Assembly (NCBI RefSeq): GCF_004022705.2
Contig: NZ_RZOY02000008.1
Coordinates: 1 to 64,000 of the forward strand
Source: Mesorhizobium sp. M2D.F.Ca.ET.226.01.1.1
Lineage (GTDB): Bacteria > Pseudomonadota > Alphaproteobacteria > Rhizobiales > Rhizobiaceae
DNA length: 64,000 nt
Direction: 5' to 3'
How positions within the stretch are numbered: the first letter of the stretch is position 1; each line of letters opens with the position of its first letter. The position numbers were made by a program, and so were the translations under genes. The notes below the pieces were generated by a model that was given only the letters and a program-made list of their open reading frames with translations, did not search any database and was not told where the DNA came from. Below are positions 44,765-53,566 of the stretch, piece by piece.

Positions 44765-44896
44765 TTATTTTCGGCTAGCTCGCCGCTTACGCGTGCGCAT
44801 AGGCGGCTCACGGCGTCGTTCAGGCTGCTCTCTCCCGGGCGTGATGCCCCAATAGTTGCGATAGATGTCTTGAAACAGATGACCAATCGGATGCAT
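44765..44896 (-). CDS. Micro-protein of 43 aa (paralogue A), operator-controlled
   Basis: Reads MHPIGHLFQDIYRNYWGITP and then a basic tail (GREQPERRREPPMRTRKRRA). AGGAGG at good spacing before the ATG at 44896. Shares the N-terminal MHPxxxLFxDIYRNxWGI with the neighbouring 47-aa gene, so the pair arose by duplication. A LacI-type operator lies 17-30 nt upstream. Unknown function; strong start signal and paralogy argue it is real. Confidence 0.65.
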   Translation of the reverse strand: MHPIGHLFQDIYRNYWGITPGREQPERRREPPMRTRKRRASRK

Positions 44897-44912
44897 AATC
44901 GCCTCCTGAGAA

Positions 44913-44926
44913 TTGAATCGATCCAA
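44913..44926. promoter_or_regulatory. LacI-type operator copy 1
   Basis: TTGAATCGATCCAA, identical (one orientation or the other) to two more copies at 45139 and 45189. It lies just upstream of the 43-aa gene. Confidence 0.8.
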
Positions 44927-44952
44927 TAAAGTGTGTCAAAAATGGCCGTCGC

Positions 44953-45096
44953 TCAGCCGCGCTTGCGCTCCACGAAGAAGCGCGGCTCGCGCTTCCAGGG
45001 ACCAAATCTTCCGCGGCGATTCTCGCTGACGGTGACCGAGGCGATGCCCCAATCGTTTCGGTAGATGTCCTCGAACAGATAGCTCACCGGATGCAT
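44953..45096 (-). CDS. Micro-protein of 47 aa (paralogue B), operator-controlled
   Basis: Reads MHPVSYLFEDIYRNDWGIAS then VTVSENRRGRFGPWKREPRF and FVERKRG. CAGGAGGGTGCC precedes the ATG at 45096. N-terminal 18 residues parallel paralogue A; the tails differ but both are Arg/Lys-rich. Directly divergent from lacI with two operators between. Unknown function; perhaps an RNA-, membrane- or protein-binding small regulator (speculative). Confidence 0.7.
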   Translation of the reverse strand: MHPVSYLFEDIYRNDWGIASVTVSENRRGRFGPWKREPRFFVERKRG

Positions 45097-45138
45097 GGCA
45101 CCCTCCTGCTGAAAGCCGCTTCACCATGAAGCGCAGGC

Positions 45139-45152
45139 TTGGATCGATTCAA
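45139..45152. promoter_or_regulatory. LacI-type operator copy 2
   Basis: TTGGATCGATTCAA is the exact complement of copies 1 and 3. In the lacI/micro-gene divergent region. Confidence 0.82.
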
Positions 45153-45188
45153 AACATAGGCTTTATGCACTTTAAGTCAAGCGGAAAT

Positions 45189-45202
45189 TTGAATCGATCC
45201 AA
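45189..45202. promoter_or_regulatory. LacI-type operator copy 3
   Basis: TTGAATCGATCCAA, centre 50 bp from copy 2 and 68 bp ahead of the lacI start; suited to autoregulation and loop formation. Confidence 0.82.
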
Positions 45203-45269
45203 CAAAAATGTTAGATGACCAGCAGCAATTCAGCGGTCATGGTCGCGTGATCGGATTCGGAGGAACGAC

Positions 45270-46349
45270 ATGGCATCACTCCTCGAAGGCAAGGCAAGAC
45301 CCATCCGGCTGGCCGACATCGCCAAGGCCGCGGGCGTCTCGCATGGCACGGCCTCGAATGTCTTCAGCCGGCCCGAGATCGTGCGCGCCGAAGTTCGCGA
45401 GCGGGTCAAGGCGGTGGCTGAGCAGATGGGCTATGCCGGCCCGGATCCGAAAGGCCGCCTGCTGCGCGCCGGCAGGGTCAACGCCATCGGCGTTGCCACC
45501 ACCGAGCCCCTCTCCTACTTTTTCGACGACCCGTTTGCGCGCGTCATGATGGCCGGCATTTCCGAAGCCTGCGACGCCACCGGCGCGGGCATCGCGCTGG
45601 TATCGGCCGCCAACCAGGAAAAGCTTGCCTGGAACATCCAGAGCGCGCTTGTCGACGGCTTCATCCTGTTCTGCATCGAAGGCGGCTCGCGCCTTGTCGA
45701 CCTGACGCGCGAGCGCAGGCTGCCCTTCGTTGCGCTCGAGCTCGGCTTCCAGGACGAGACCGTCTCGGCCATCGGCGTCGACAATGTCGCCGGCGCGCGG
45801 CTCGCGGCGCGCCATCTGGCCGAACTCGGCCATCGCCGCTTCGCGGTGCTATCGCTGGCCTTTGCCGACAACCGCACCGGCTTTGCCACGCCGGACATCG
45901 TGCGCGGCGCGCTCTACACCGGAACGCGCGACCGCCTCGCCGGCTATTTCGAGGAGCTCTCACGCTTCGGCGTCGATACGACGAAAATCCCGGTCTATGA
46001 GACCGAGAACGAGGAAAGAAGCACCCGAGCCGGCCTCGAGGCGATCTTCGCCAGGGGCGAGGCGCCGACCGCCATCCTGGCGATGTCGGACCGCATGGCG
46101 CTCATCGCCATCGACTGGCTGAAAGCGCGGGGGCTCAGCGTTCCCGGCGATGTCTCGATCGTCGGCTTCGACGGCGTGCCGGACGGCGCGCTGTGCACGC
46201 CGCCGCTGACCACGATCGCCCAGCCGATCACCGAGATCGGCCGCCGCGCGGCGCGCATGATCCTCGACCATGACGGCGCGGTGCGGCGCGAGACGATGGG
46301 CGTCGAGCTGATCGTCAGAGCCTCGACCGGCCCGGCCCGCAAAGGCTAG
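45270..46349 (+). CDS. LacI-family transcriptional regulator
   Basis: 359 aa. HTH RLADIAKAAGVSHGTASNVF and hinge, then a periplasmic-binding-like sensor domain (IGVATTEPLSYFFDDPF, GFILFCIEGGSRLVDLTRER, AARHLAELGHRRFAVLSL, VPGDVSIVGFDGVPDGALC). Ligand probably a sugar. GGAGGAACGAC before the ATG. Three identical 14-bp operators close by indicate autoregulation and control of the two micro-genes. Stop TAG is the first codon of a dispersed repeat. Confidence 0.95.
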   Translation: MASLLEGKARPIRLADIAKAAGVSHGTASNVFSRPEIVRAEVRERVKAVAEQMGYAGPDPKGRLLRAGRVNAIGVATTEPLSYFFDDPFARVMMAGISEACDATGAGIALVSAANQEKLAWNIQSALVDGFILFCIEGGSRLVDLTRERRLPFVALELGFQDETVSAIGVDNVAGARLAARHLAELGHRRFAVLSLAFADNRTGFATPDIVRGALYTGTRDRLAGYFEELSRFGVDTTKIPVYETENEERSTRAGLEAIFARGEAPTAILAMSDRMALIAIDWLKARGLSVPGDVSIVGFDGVPDGALCTPPLTTIAQPITEIGRRAARMILDHDGAVRRETMGVELIVRASTGPARKG

Positions 46350-46446
46350 AGCGTGTCATCGTTTCGCGGAAACAGCGGAATGCTCTAACTCTTTGTTTTT
46401 ACGCAATTCCGGACGGAAATCCGGCGACACTTTTCCTGGGATTCCT
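46347..46446 (+). repeat. Dispersed rhizobial repeat after lacI
   Basis: TAGAGCGTGTCATCGTTTCG, CGGAAACAGCGGAATGCTCT, AACTCTTTGTTTTTACGCAA, TTCCGGACGG and CACTTTTCCTGGGATTCCTC. Forward copy of the element at 35745 and 41166. Confidence 0.8.
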
Positions 46447-46456
46447 CTAAGCGAAC

Positions 46457-47656
46457 TCAGTATCCACCCGCCCTCGCCGGCGCCGGCCGCGCGCCGAACG
46501 ACGGGCGCGCCAGCTCCTCGCGCATCGGCTTGGCGCGAGACGACGGGCCGAGGCCGGCGAGCCATTCGAGATAGAGCGCGAGCGCGAGCTGCATGGCAAT
46601 GCCGGCTGAGATCAGCAGCGTGTCATAGGCCGGGCCGCCCGGGTTGTTCAGCTTGAGCACCTGCGCCGCCATGGCCAGCAGCGTGCCGGCGATGAACACC
46701 GGCAGCGAGCGCTTGCCCAGGATCGCCAGCGGATTGTCGGGCCGGACGCGGAAGATATTCGAGACAGCCGGCAGCGCGACGATCAGATAGCTGACCGAAA
46801 GGATGTGCAAGAGCCGTGGCAGCGACAGGAAGGTCTTGTCGAAGCCGCCGATCACCACTGGCAGGTTGAACCAGGTGATCTGGCCCCAGAGCGGGCTGTG
46901 CACCCAGATCGCCGCGCCGACGACATAGATGCCGGCGGCGCCCAGCAGCCAGCGATTGACCGGAATCCGCCCGCCCCGCTTCACATGCAGCATGGCGGCA
47001 AGGCCGATGTTGAACAGGAACTGCCAGGACAGCGGATTGAGGAACCAGAGCCCGGGCTCGGGATAGTTCGGCGGCGCGATCTGCCAGATGCCGGCGACGA
47101 GCCACAGCAGGCCGGACACGATCAGCGCTGGCACCGGCCGATAGCTGACGAACACCACGAAAGCGGGCGCTGCCAGAAGCAGCGCCGCATAGACCGGCAG
47201 GATGTTGTTGTAGCCGAGCTGATGGCCGAGCGTGACGATGCCGAGCAGCACCTGCGGCGTGTTCTTCATCAGGGGCTCGATGTTGATCATCGTCAGCATT
47301 TCCGGACGGTGCGCGAACACCGCGACGGCGCAAAACAGCGCGATCACCACCATCGTGATGACGATGTGAGAAATATAGAGCACGCCGGCGCGCCGCCACA
47401 TCTTCAAGGTCGCGAGCAGTCGGCCGCCCGGCTTGAACTTCGTGCCGTAGGCCAGCGCCACCGAGATGCCGGAAATCAGCACGAAGGCTTCGGCCGCGTC
47501 GGAGAAGCCGAAATTCTTGTAGGTCCAGTTCTCGAAGACGGTGCCCGGCACGTGGTCGACGAAAATGGTGAGCAGCGCGAGCGCGCGCAGCACGTCGATG
47601 CGCGTATCGCGCTCTCCGATACGCATACCGCGATCGTTAGAAACAGGGGTGGTCAT
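46457..47656 (-). CDS. opgC: OpgC-type acyltransferase
   Basis: 399 aa, about 10 helices, acyltransferase-3/OpgC fold: RIDVLRALALLTIFVDHVPG at the N-terminus, ISGISVALAYG, WQFLFNIGLAAMLHVKRG. OpgC adds succinyl groups to periplasmic glucans (cyclic beta-glucans in rhizobia). ATG 47656 (GAGG upstream) fits better than the TTG at 47662. No glucan synthase in the window. C-terminal Arg/Pro/Ala-rich tail is cytoplasmic. Confidence 0.9.
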   Translation of the reverse strand: MTTPVSNDRGMRIGERDTRIDVLRALALLTIFVDHVPGTVFENWTYKNFGFSDAAEAFVLISGISVALAYGTKFKPGGRLLATLKMWRRAGVLYISHIVITMVVIALFCAVAVFAHRPEMLTMINIEPLMKNTPQVLLGIVTLGHQLGYNNILPVYAALLLAAPAFVVFVSYRPVPALIVSGLLWLVAGIWQIAPPNYPEPGLWFLNPLSWQFLFNIGLAAMLHVKRGGRIPVNRWLLGAAGIYVVGAAIWVHSPLWGQITWFNLPVVIGGFDKTFLSLPRLLHILSVSYLIVALPAVSNIFRVRPDNPLAILGKRSLPVFIAGTLLAMAAQVLKLNNPGGPAYDTLLISAGIAMQLALALYLEWLAGLGPSSRAKPMREELARPSFGARPAPARAGGY

Positions 47657-47828
47657 CGACAAAAGGCCTCAAAGCTGGTTGTTCATACCCAGCAATGCGA
47701 CCCCCGGGGCGCACCGCTTCGATTCCTCCCACGGGGGAGTGTATCGGCGAAGAAACGGACCGAAGTGCGCCGGGTTCAATCAACTTTCGCGGAGCGGAAA
47801 AATATTATGTTTTGAAGCCGGCAAATCA

Positions 47829-48533
47829 ATGAATCTCTCATGGAATCAAATGGATGTGAGCGTGTCCGAATATAGCGACGAAAACAATGTCCTGTGCGAG
47901 GATCTGACATTTGGCTACCGTTTCTTGAAGCCGGAAAACGCCAGCGGCGACTGCCTGTTCGTGCTGCACGGATCGGGTTTGGACGAAACGACCTTGCTGC
48001 CACTGGCAAGGCAAATCGCGCCGCGTTCGACGCTTGTCGCGGCGCGCGGTCGCATCCGCCAAGAGGACGGATTTCGCTGGTTCGAGCGAATCACGCCGAC
48101 CAGCTTCGAGCAGGCTTCCATCCGTGCCGAGACCGCCGCTTATGCCCAGTTCGCGACGGAAGTCGCGCGCCGACATGGGCTCGACCTGAAGCGTGCGACC
48201 TTTCTTGGCTACTCGAACGGCGCCAACGTGGTCTCCAGCCTGATGCTGCTTCATCCCGGAGTTGTAAGGCGTGCGGCATTGCTGCGGGCGATGCCGGTGC
48301 TCGACAATTCGCCAATGGTGGATCTCAGCGCGACGCAAGTGCTGATCATCGCCGGCGCCGCCGACCAGACCTACGGCCCATTCGCCCCGGCCCTGGTGAC
48401 GCTGTTCAGCCAGCGCGGCGCCGAGATCGACGCGCGCATCGTTGCCTCGGGTCATGAATTCGGCGACGCGGACGCCGCCATCGTGCGGCAATGGCTGGCC
48501 GGCGAAACGGCTGAAGAATGCACAAAACGCTGA
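47829..48533 (+). CDS. Alpha/beta-hydrolase (phospholipase/carboxylesterase type)
   Basis: 234 aa. Oxyanion/HG motif VLHGSGLDETTLL, nucleophile elbow GYSNGANVVSS (catalytic Ser), Asp in AGAADQTYGPF and His in ASGHEFGD complete the triad. Similar to the dienelactone-hydrolase/phospholipase group. Start 47829 is uncertain; another ATG at 47850 (MDVSVSEY). Monocistronic and divergent from opgC. Confidence 0.88.
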   Translation: MNLSWNQMDVSVSEYSDENNVLCEDLTFGYRFLKPENASGDCLFVLHGSGLDETTLLPLARQIAPRSTLVAARGRIRQEDGFRWFERITPTSFEQASIRAETAAYAQFATEVARRHGLDLKRATFLGYSNGANVVSSLMLLHPGVVRRAALLRAMPVLDNSPMVDLSATQVLIIAGAADQTYGPFAPALVTLFSQRGAEIDARIVASGHEFGDADAAIVRQWLAGETAEECTKR

Positions 48534-48663
48534 CAATGACGCCGCCAAATGGCGGCCGGCGTCTCCAAGACGCTCTGGTTGATGGAAGACCTTTGCGAGA
48601 AGATGGACTCGGTTGCGCCGAAACCGGGGTAGGCGCCGTCCATAGAAGAAGATTGTGTAGAGG

Positions 48664-48864
48664 CTATCTGCCCTTCACGCCTTCCTTGCCGACGATTGTG
48701 AGCTTCGGTGCCCGGGCTTCCCGGATGATCTTGGCGGCTTCGTCTTTAGTGATGCCGACCTTGCGGGCATAGTAGGCAGCTTCCGCTTCAAGCGCGCCTT
48801 CTAGTGGCGCTTCAATAGCCTGGTTTGCTTTCCGTTTCGCCTTCTTCCCCATGATGCGAATCAT
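48664..48864 (-). CDS. Small basic protein with a DUF3606-like helix pattern
   Basis: 66 aa: AYYARKVGITKDEAAKIIRE and RAPKLTIVG, a pattern like DUF3606 or related small stress proteins. Basic N-terminus (GKKAKRKANQ). Start may be ATG 48864 or 48852; neither has a clear site. Function unknown; possibly an orphan stress peptide. Confidence 0.6.
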   Translation of the reverse strand: MIRIMGKKAKRKANQAIEAPLEGALEAEAAYYARKVGITKDEAAKIIREARAPKLTIVGKEGVKGR

Positions 48865-48901
48865 AGCACATTGTCGGGATTGGCTGAATGCCCGCTCCGC
48901 G

Positions 48902-49906
48902 TCAGCCGCTCAGGCGCGTGACCAAATAGGTGAGGGCCGAAATGGCGGCCGTCGCCGGTAAAGTGACGATCCAGGCAATGACGATGTCGCCGGCTATGCC
49001 CCAACGCACCGCGGAGACGCGGCGGGCAGCGCCGACGCCGATGATTGCTCCGGTGATGGTGTGCGTGGTCGAGACGGGGACGCCGAGCCAGGTGGCGGCG
49101 AACAAGGTGATCGCACCACCGGTTTCCGCACAGAAACCCTGCATCGGGTTCAGCCGAGTGATCTTGGAGCCCATGGTGTGGACGATGCGCCAGCCGCCGA
49201 ACAATGTGCCCAGCGCCAAAGCTGACTGGCAGGTGAGGACCACCCATAGCGGCACGTAGAAGGTCCCGCCGAGCATGCCCTGCGAGTAGAGCAGCACCGC
49301 GATGATGCCCATGGTCTTCTGCGCATCATTGCCGCCGTGTCCGAGCGAGTAGAGCGAGGCGGAGAAGAACTGCAGGACCCGAAAGGTGCTGTCGACGGCG
49401 AAAGGTGTCTGCCGAACGAACAGCCACGAAACCACAAGGACCAGAAGAAGCGCGAGGACAAAACCGGTTGCCGGCGACAGGACGATTGCGGCGACGGTCT
49501 TGCCAAGACCCGTCCAGACGATGGCGCCGACGCCTGCCTTGGCAATGCCGGCGCCGACCAGCCCGCCGATCAGCGCATGCGAACTGCTGGAAGGGATGCC
49601 GGCTATCCAGGTGACGATATTCCAGACTATGGCGCCGACGAGGGCCGAGAAGATCACCGCCGGGGTGACGATGCTGACGTCGATGATGCCCTTTCCCACA
49701 GTCTCGGCGACGTGGAGACCAAAGAACATGAAGGCGATGAAATTGAAGAAAGCCGCCCAGAATACCGCATAATGCGGCCGCAGCACTCGCGTCGAGACGA
49801 TGGTGGCGATGGAATTGGCGGCGTCATGCAGGCCATTGAGGAAATCGAAGAACAGTGCCACGGCAACGAGACCGACCAGCAGCGGAAAGGCGATTGTGGG
49901 TTCCAC
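48902..49906 (-). CDS. pit: PiT-family inorganic phosphate transporter
   Basis: 334 aa, ~10 helices, low-affinity Pi:H+ symporter. Signature repeats: FDFLNGLHDAANSIATIVST near the N-terminus and GHGGNDAQKTMGIIAVLLYS in the second half (the GANDxAN-type motif). Starts GTG at 49906, overlapping the TAG of orfA (TAGTG). Order DUF47-Pit matches orfA-pit of Sinorhizobium, which is under PhoB repression there; no clear PHO box is seen here. Confidence 0.95.
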   Translation of the reverse strand: MEPTIAFPLLVGLVAVALFFDFLNGLHDAANSIATIVSTRVLRPHYAVFWAAFFNFIAFMFFGLHVAETVGKGIIDVSIVTPAVIFSALVGAIVWNIVTWIAGIPSSSSHALIGGLVGAGIAKAGVGAIVWTGLGKTVAAIVLSPATGFVLALLLVLVVSWLFVRQTPFAVDSTFRVLQFFSASLYSLGHGGNDAQKTMGIIAVLLYSQGMLGGTFYVPLWVVLTCQSALALGTLFGGWRIVHTMGSKITRLNPMQGFCAETGGAITLFAATWLGVPVSTTHTITGAIIGVGAARRVSAVRWGIAGDIVIAWIVTLPATAAISALTYLVTRLSG

Positions 49907-50547
49907 TATAGGTTCTCAATGACGATGCCGCTGATCTCGTTTGCCACGTCCTCGAAACGGTCGACCACTTTCTCCAGCTGACCATAAATTTCGCTGCCTA
50001 TCAGATAGGCCATTGGATCGCTGCGCCCGTGGCGCTTGAAAAGATCCTTCAGGCCCTGTTCGTGCAAATCGTCCGCTCGGCCTTCCGCGCGCATGACCTC
50101 TTCGGCAATAGCGTTGAGGCGCGTGGTGTGGGCACCGACCTTGCTGAGCAGCGGTATCGCTTCCGCAACCAGCTTGGCGGCGTCGACAATAACGCTCCCC
50201 ATCTCCTGCATCAGCGGGTCGAATTCCTTCTTCTCGAACAGCTTCACCGTCTTTACGGTCTTGTGCATCATATCGATGGCGTCATCCATCGACTGGATGA
50301 GATCCTTGATGTCGCCGCGATCGAAGGGGGTGATGAAAGAGCGTCGCACCGCGAGCAGAACTTCGGCGGTTATGTGATCGGCTTCGTCCTCAAGATCGAC
50401 GATCTTCTGGCACCAGCGATCGATGTCTTTGCCGTTCAGAAGTTGCTGCAGCGCCTCGGCCCCGCCGACCACGGTGCGCGAATGCCGTTCGAAAAGGTCG
50501 AAGAAGCGATCTTCGCGCGGCAGAAGTTTGCGGAACCACCCCAGCAT
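49906..50547 (-). CDS. DUF47/PhoU-like phosphate transport regulator (orfA)
   Basis: 213 aa, all-helical PhoU-like protein: LPREDRFFDLFERHSRTVVG, VDLEDEADHITAEVLLAVRR, ITPFDRGDIKDLIQSMDDAI and DPMAYLIGSEIYGQLEKVVD. Partner gene of pit in the orfA-pit operon. GGGAGGTCGAGC before the ATG at 50547. Probably modulates Pit activity or expression. Confidence 0.93.
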   Translation of the reverse strand: MLGWFRKLLPREDRFFDLFERHSRTVVGGAEALQQLLNGKDIDRWCQKIVDLEDEADHITAEVLLAVRRSFITPFDRGDIKDLIQSMDDAIDMMHKTVKTVKLFEKKEFDPLMQEMGSVIVDAAKLVAEAIPLLSKVGAHTTRLNAIAEEVMRAEGRADDLHEQGLKDLFKRHGRSDPMAYLIGSEIYGQLEKVVDRFEDVANEISGIVIENL

Positions 50548-50732
50548 GCTCGACCTCCCGATGTACTGACCCACCACATACCGCCGCATTCCACCGGGGG
50601 AAACAGTAAGCCGGCTGAAAGATGTGGATGTGGACGGCTGCAGACGCCGAGATTGCGGCGGTGTTGCCGATGCCCCCGGCCGACGTCATGCTGTCGCTGC
50701 TCGCCCAGATGGAAGGTTGAACCAGTCGGGTA

Positions 50733-52121
50733 CTACCCCCGCCCCATACGGTTCCAGGCATCCAGGCCCGCGATCTTGTAGGCTTCGGCCAGCGTCGGGT
50801 AGTTGAAGGTGTTGTTGACGAAGAAGTCGACCGTGCCGCCGAGATTGATCACCGCCTGGCCGATATGGATCAGCTCGGTGGCGCCTTCGCCGACGATATG
50901 GGCGCCGAGCAGGCGGCGCGTCTCGACCGAGAACAACAGTTTCAGGAAGCCGCTCGAGACGCCCATGATGTGGCCGCGCGAAGTCTCGCGGAAACGCGCC
51001 AGGCCGACCTCATAGGCGGCGCCGCTCTCGCGCACCTGCTCTTCCGACAGGCCGACCGTCGAGATTTCCGGCACGGCATAGATGCCATAGGGAAAGCTCT
51101 CCGGCGGCGGCGGCAGGTTGACGCCGAAGGCGTGGCATGCCGCCACCCGGCCCTGCTCCATCGAGGTTGAGGCGAGGCTCGGAAAGCCGATCACGTCGCC
51201 GGAGGCATAGATGTTGGGCACGCTGGTCTGGAAAGTCTGCGGATCGACCTTGATGCGGCCCCTGGAATCCGCCTCGATGCCGACCTGGTCGAGACCGAGG
51301 CTGGCGACGTTGCCGGTGCGGCCGGCGGCATAGAGCACCATCTCAGAGCGGATGGTGCGGCCGTCGGCCAGCGTCACCTCGGCATGGTCGGGTTTCGAGG
51401 CGATCTCCTTCACCGTGCTGCCGAGGCGGATGGTCATGCCGCGGTCGCGCATCTGATGGATGAAATCGTCGACGATTTCGCGGTCGATGAAATCGAGGAT
51501 CGTGTTGCGCGGCTCGACCAGCGTCACCGGCACGTCGAGGGCCGAAAAGATGGTGGCGTATTCGACGCCGATGACGCCGGCGCCGATCACCGTCAGGGTG
51601 CGCGGCAGATGGTGGAGTTCCAGCATCTCGTCGCTATCAAAAATGCGCTTCTTGTCGAAAGGCACGTCGGCCGGGCGGTGCGGCCTGGTGCCGACTGCGA
51701 TTAGCGCGTTGGCAAAGCCAACCTCGCTGTAATCGCCATTGTCAGCGGTCAGGCTGACCTTGTTGGGCGTAAGGAATTTTACCGCGGCGCGCGCGCTTTT
51801 CACCGTGTTGCGCATGAACTGGTGCTGCAGCACCTCGACTTCGTGGTCGAGCGTCTTGTGCAGACGCTCGACCAGATCGCTGATGGAAATATCCTGCTTG
51901 ACCCGATAGCCGCGTCCGTAGAAACCGCGCTCGCGCCAGCCCGAGAGGTTCAGCACCGTCTCGCGCAGCGTCTTCGACGGAATGGTGCCGGTATGCACCG
52001 AAACGCCGCCCAGGCGCCGGCCCCTGTCGACCACCAGCACCGACTTGCCAAGCTTGGCCGATTGCACCGCGGCGCGGCGCCCGGAAGGGCCGCTGCCGAT
52101 GACCAGCATATCGTAGTCCAT
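50733..52121 (-). CDS. sthA: Soluble pyridine nucleotide transhydrogenase
   Basis: 462 aa flavoprotein moving hydride between NADPH and NAD. FAD motif VIGSGPSGRRAAVQSAKLG; NAD(P) motif TVIGAGVIGVEYATIFSAL; C-terminal dimer domain. In the disulfide position it has GGVSVHTGTIPSKTLRE, so both redox Cys of the lipoamide dehydrogenase group are absent, fitting a transhydrogenase rather than a disulfide reductase. Start at 52121 (GAGGGCGGGGAC); a longer frame to 52364 is unsupported. Monocistronic. Confidence 0.94.
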   Translation of the reverse strand: MDYDMLVIGSGPSGRRAAVQSAKLGKSVLVVDRGRRLGGVSVHTGTIPSKTLRETVLNLSGWRERGFYGRGYRVKQDISISDLVERLHKTLDHEVEVLQHQFMRNTVKSARAAVKFLTPNKVSLTADNGDYSEVGFANALIAVGTRPHRPADVPFDKKRIFDSDEMLELHHLPRTLTVIGAGVIGVEYATIFSALDVPVTLVEPRNTILDFIDREIVDDFIHQMRDRGMTIRLGSTVKEIASKPDHAEVTLADGRTIRSEMVLYAAGRTGNVASLGLDQVGIEADSRGRIKVDPQTFQTSVPNIYASGDVIGFPSLASTSMEQGRVAACHAFGVNLPPPPESFPYGIYAVPEISTVGLSEEQVRESGAAYEVGLARFRETSRGHIMGVSSGFLKLLFSVETRRLLGAHIVGEGATELIHIGQAVINLGGTVDFFVNNTFNYPTLAEAYKIAGLDAWNRMGRG

Positions 52122-52325
52122 GTCCCCGCCCTCTTGTGCGCCGCAACAAGCTAGACCGGGAAGAACGTCATGTTCAACTGCCAACACCAGCTCCGCGCGG
52201 CCCGAACACTCCAGATACACCAAAAGCATGCGAAACCTTAACCGGACGGCAAGGCTTGACGTGCAATGGTGCCTGACGAGGGGACCACCGGGGTAGCTGA
52301 GTTGGCGATTTCCAAGAGTGACGCG

Positions 52326-52985
52326 ATGTCTGGCGCAGAAACGGGTTTTTGGTCCGGGCTGCAAAGCAGCGAGACCCTAACCGACCTGCGCGAGGGCTTG
52401 TTTCGTTTCATTGCGCTGGCCGTCGCCGCGATCTTTGTCTATCGCGGCGCGCGCCATTTGGTCATCGATCCGGGCCGGCTGAACATCCTGCTGCTCATGA
52501 TCTCCGATGCGCTGACTTTTATCTGGCTGCTCCTGGCGCGCCGGCCGATTGTCCGCGACTGGAGCCCTTTCACGGTATTCATCTCGCTGACGGCCGGTTT
52601 CGGCTCGGGCTTCGTCTCGCTCCAGGACGGCCTCGCCATCATCCCGCTCTACATCGCGGCGCCGCTGCAGTTCCTGGCTCTTTGGATGGTGATCTGGGGG
52701 AAAATGTCGCTCGGCCGTTCCTTCGCCATCCTGCCGGCCAATCGCGGCGTCATCACCGGCGGCGCCTACAGGTTCGTGCGGCACCCGATCTATGCCGGCT
52801 ATCTGGCGGGGCACATCCTGTTCCTGCTGTCGAGCTTCTCGCTCTACAATTTCACCGTCTACGCCATCATCACCCTGTTCCAGGTCCATCGCATTCTGCG
52901 CGAGGAACGCATCCTGGCGCTGACCGAGGAATATCGCGATTACCTTACGCGGGTTCGCTACAGGCTCTTCCCCGGCATCTTCTGA
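52326..52985 (+). CDS. Isoprenylcysteine carboxylmethyltransferase-family membrane protein
   Basis: 219 aa, ~6 helices. C-terminal SAM-binding ICMT/PEMT signature: ITGGAYRFVRHPIYAGYLAG and LREERILALTEEYRDYLTRV, with RYRLFPGIF end. Methyl transfer to a lipid or isoprenoid substrate is inferred from fold only. Start 52326 has AAGAG ahead; 52266 is also open. Confidence 0.87.
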   Translation: MSGAETGFWSGLQSSETLTDLREGLFRFIALAVAAIFVYRGARHLVIDPGRLNILLLMISDALTFIWLLLARRPIVRDWSPFTVFISLTAGFGSGFVSLQDGLAIIPLYIAAPLQFLALWMVIWGKMSLGRSFAILPANRGVITGGAYRFVRHPIYAGYLAGHILFLLSSFSLYNFTVYAIITLFQVHRILREERILALTEEYRDYLTRVRYRLFPGIF

Positions 52986-53095
52986 CACGGCGCCGCCTGC
53001 CGGCGGCGGGCAAGTTCCTTGAATTCCAGGCCGCCCTCACCATCTGAAAAGGGCAGCAGGCATCCCCATGCGGATGCCGCGATCGAGGAATGGAC

Positions 53096-53566
53096 ATGAA
53101 CGCACGCGTATTGGACGGCGAGATCATCACGACCAGGTTCGAGGACACACGCGCTTATCGCGGGGTGCGGACAAGGCGCATCTTTGCGTTCCTCCTCGAC
53201 TATTTCTTCGTGGCGCTGCTGACCATTCCTTTCGCCATCCTGGTCGCCATTCTCGGGCTGTTGACCTTCGGCCTCGGCTGGGCGCTGTTTTCCGTGCTCG
53301 TGCCGATGGTTGCCATCCTCTACATCTGGAACACGCTGGGCAGCCGCGACCAGGCGACCACCGGCATGAAGATCATGGGCATCCGCCTGGAGAAGCTCGA
53401 CGGCAGCCGCATCGACGGCATGACGGCGGTGGTGCACTCGGTGCTGTTCTGGGCAGGCAACGTCATCCTGACGCCGTTGGTGCTGCTGGTGACGCTGTTC
53501 TCCGACCGCAAGCGCACGCTGCACGATCTGTTGCTCGGCACCGTGGTCACCCGAACCGACATCTGA
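53096..53566 (+). CDS. RDD-family membrane protein
   Basis: 156 aa. RDD core: GVRTRRIFAFLLDYFFVALL (the R..D..D motif spread over helix 1), GSRDQATTGMKIMGIRLEKL and LHDLLLGTVV. Two or three helices. Proposed ion/osmolyte transport role for the family is unproven. ATG at 53096 preferred (GAGGAATGGAC); ATG 53090 possible. Usual neighbour of bpt in rhizobia. Confidence 0.9.
   Translation: MNARVLDGEIITTRFEDTRAYRGVRTRRIFAFLLDYFFVALLTIPFAILVAILGLLTFGLGWALFSVLVPMVAILYIWNTLGSRDQATTGMKIMGIRLEKLDGSRIDGMTAVVHSVLFWAGNVILTPLVLLVTLFSDRKRTLHDLLLGTVVTRTDI

Noticed and set aside
50622..50720. 32-codon ORF MWMWTAADAEIAAVLPMPPA on the plus strand upstream of orfA
   Set aside because: Weak ribosome site, no paralogue or homologue known to me, and it lies antisense in a 185-bp gap.
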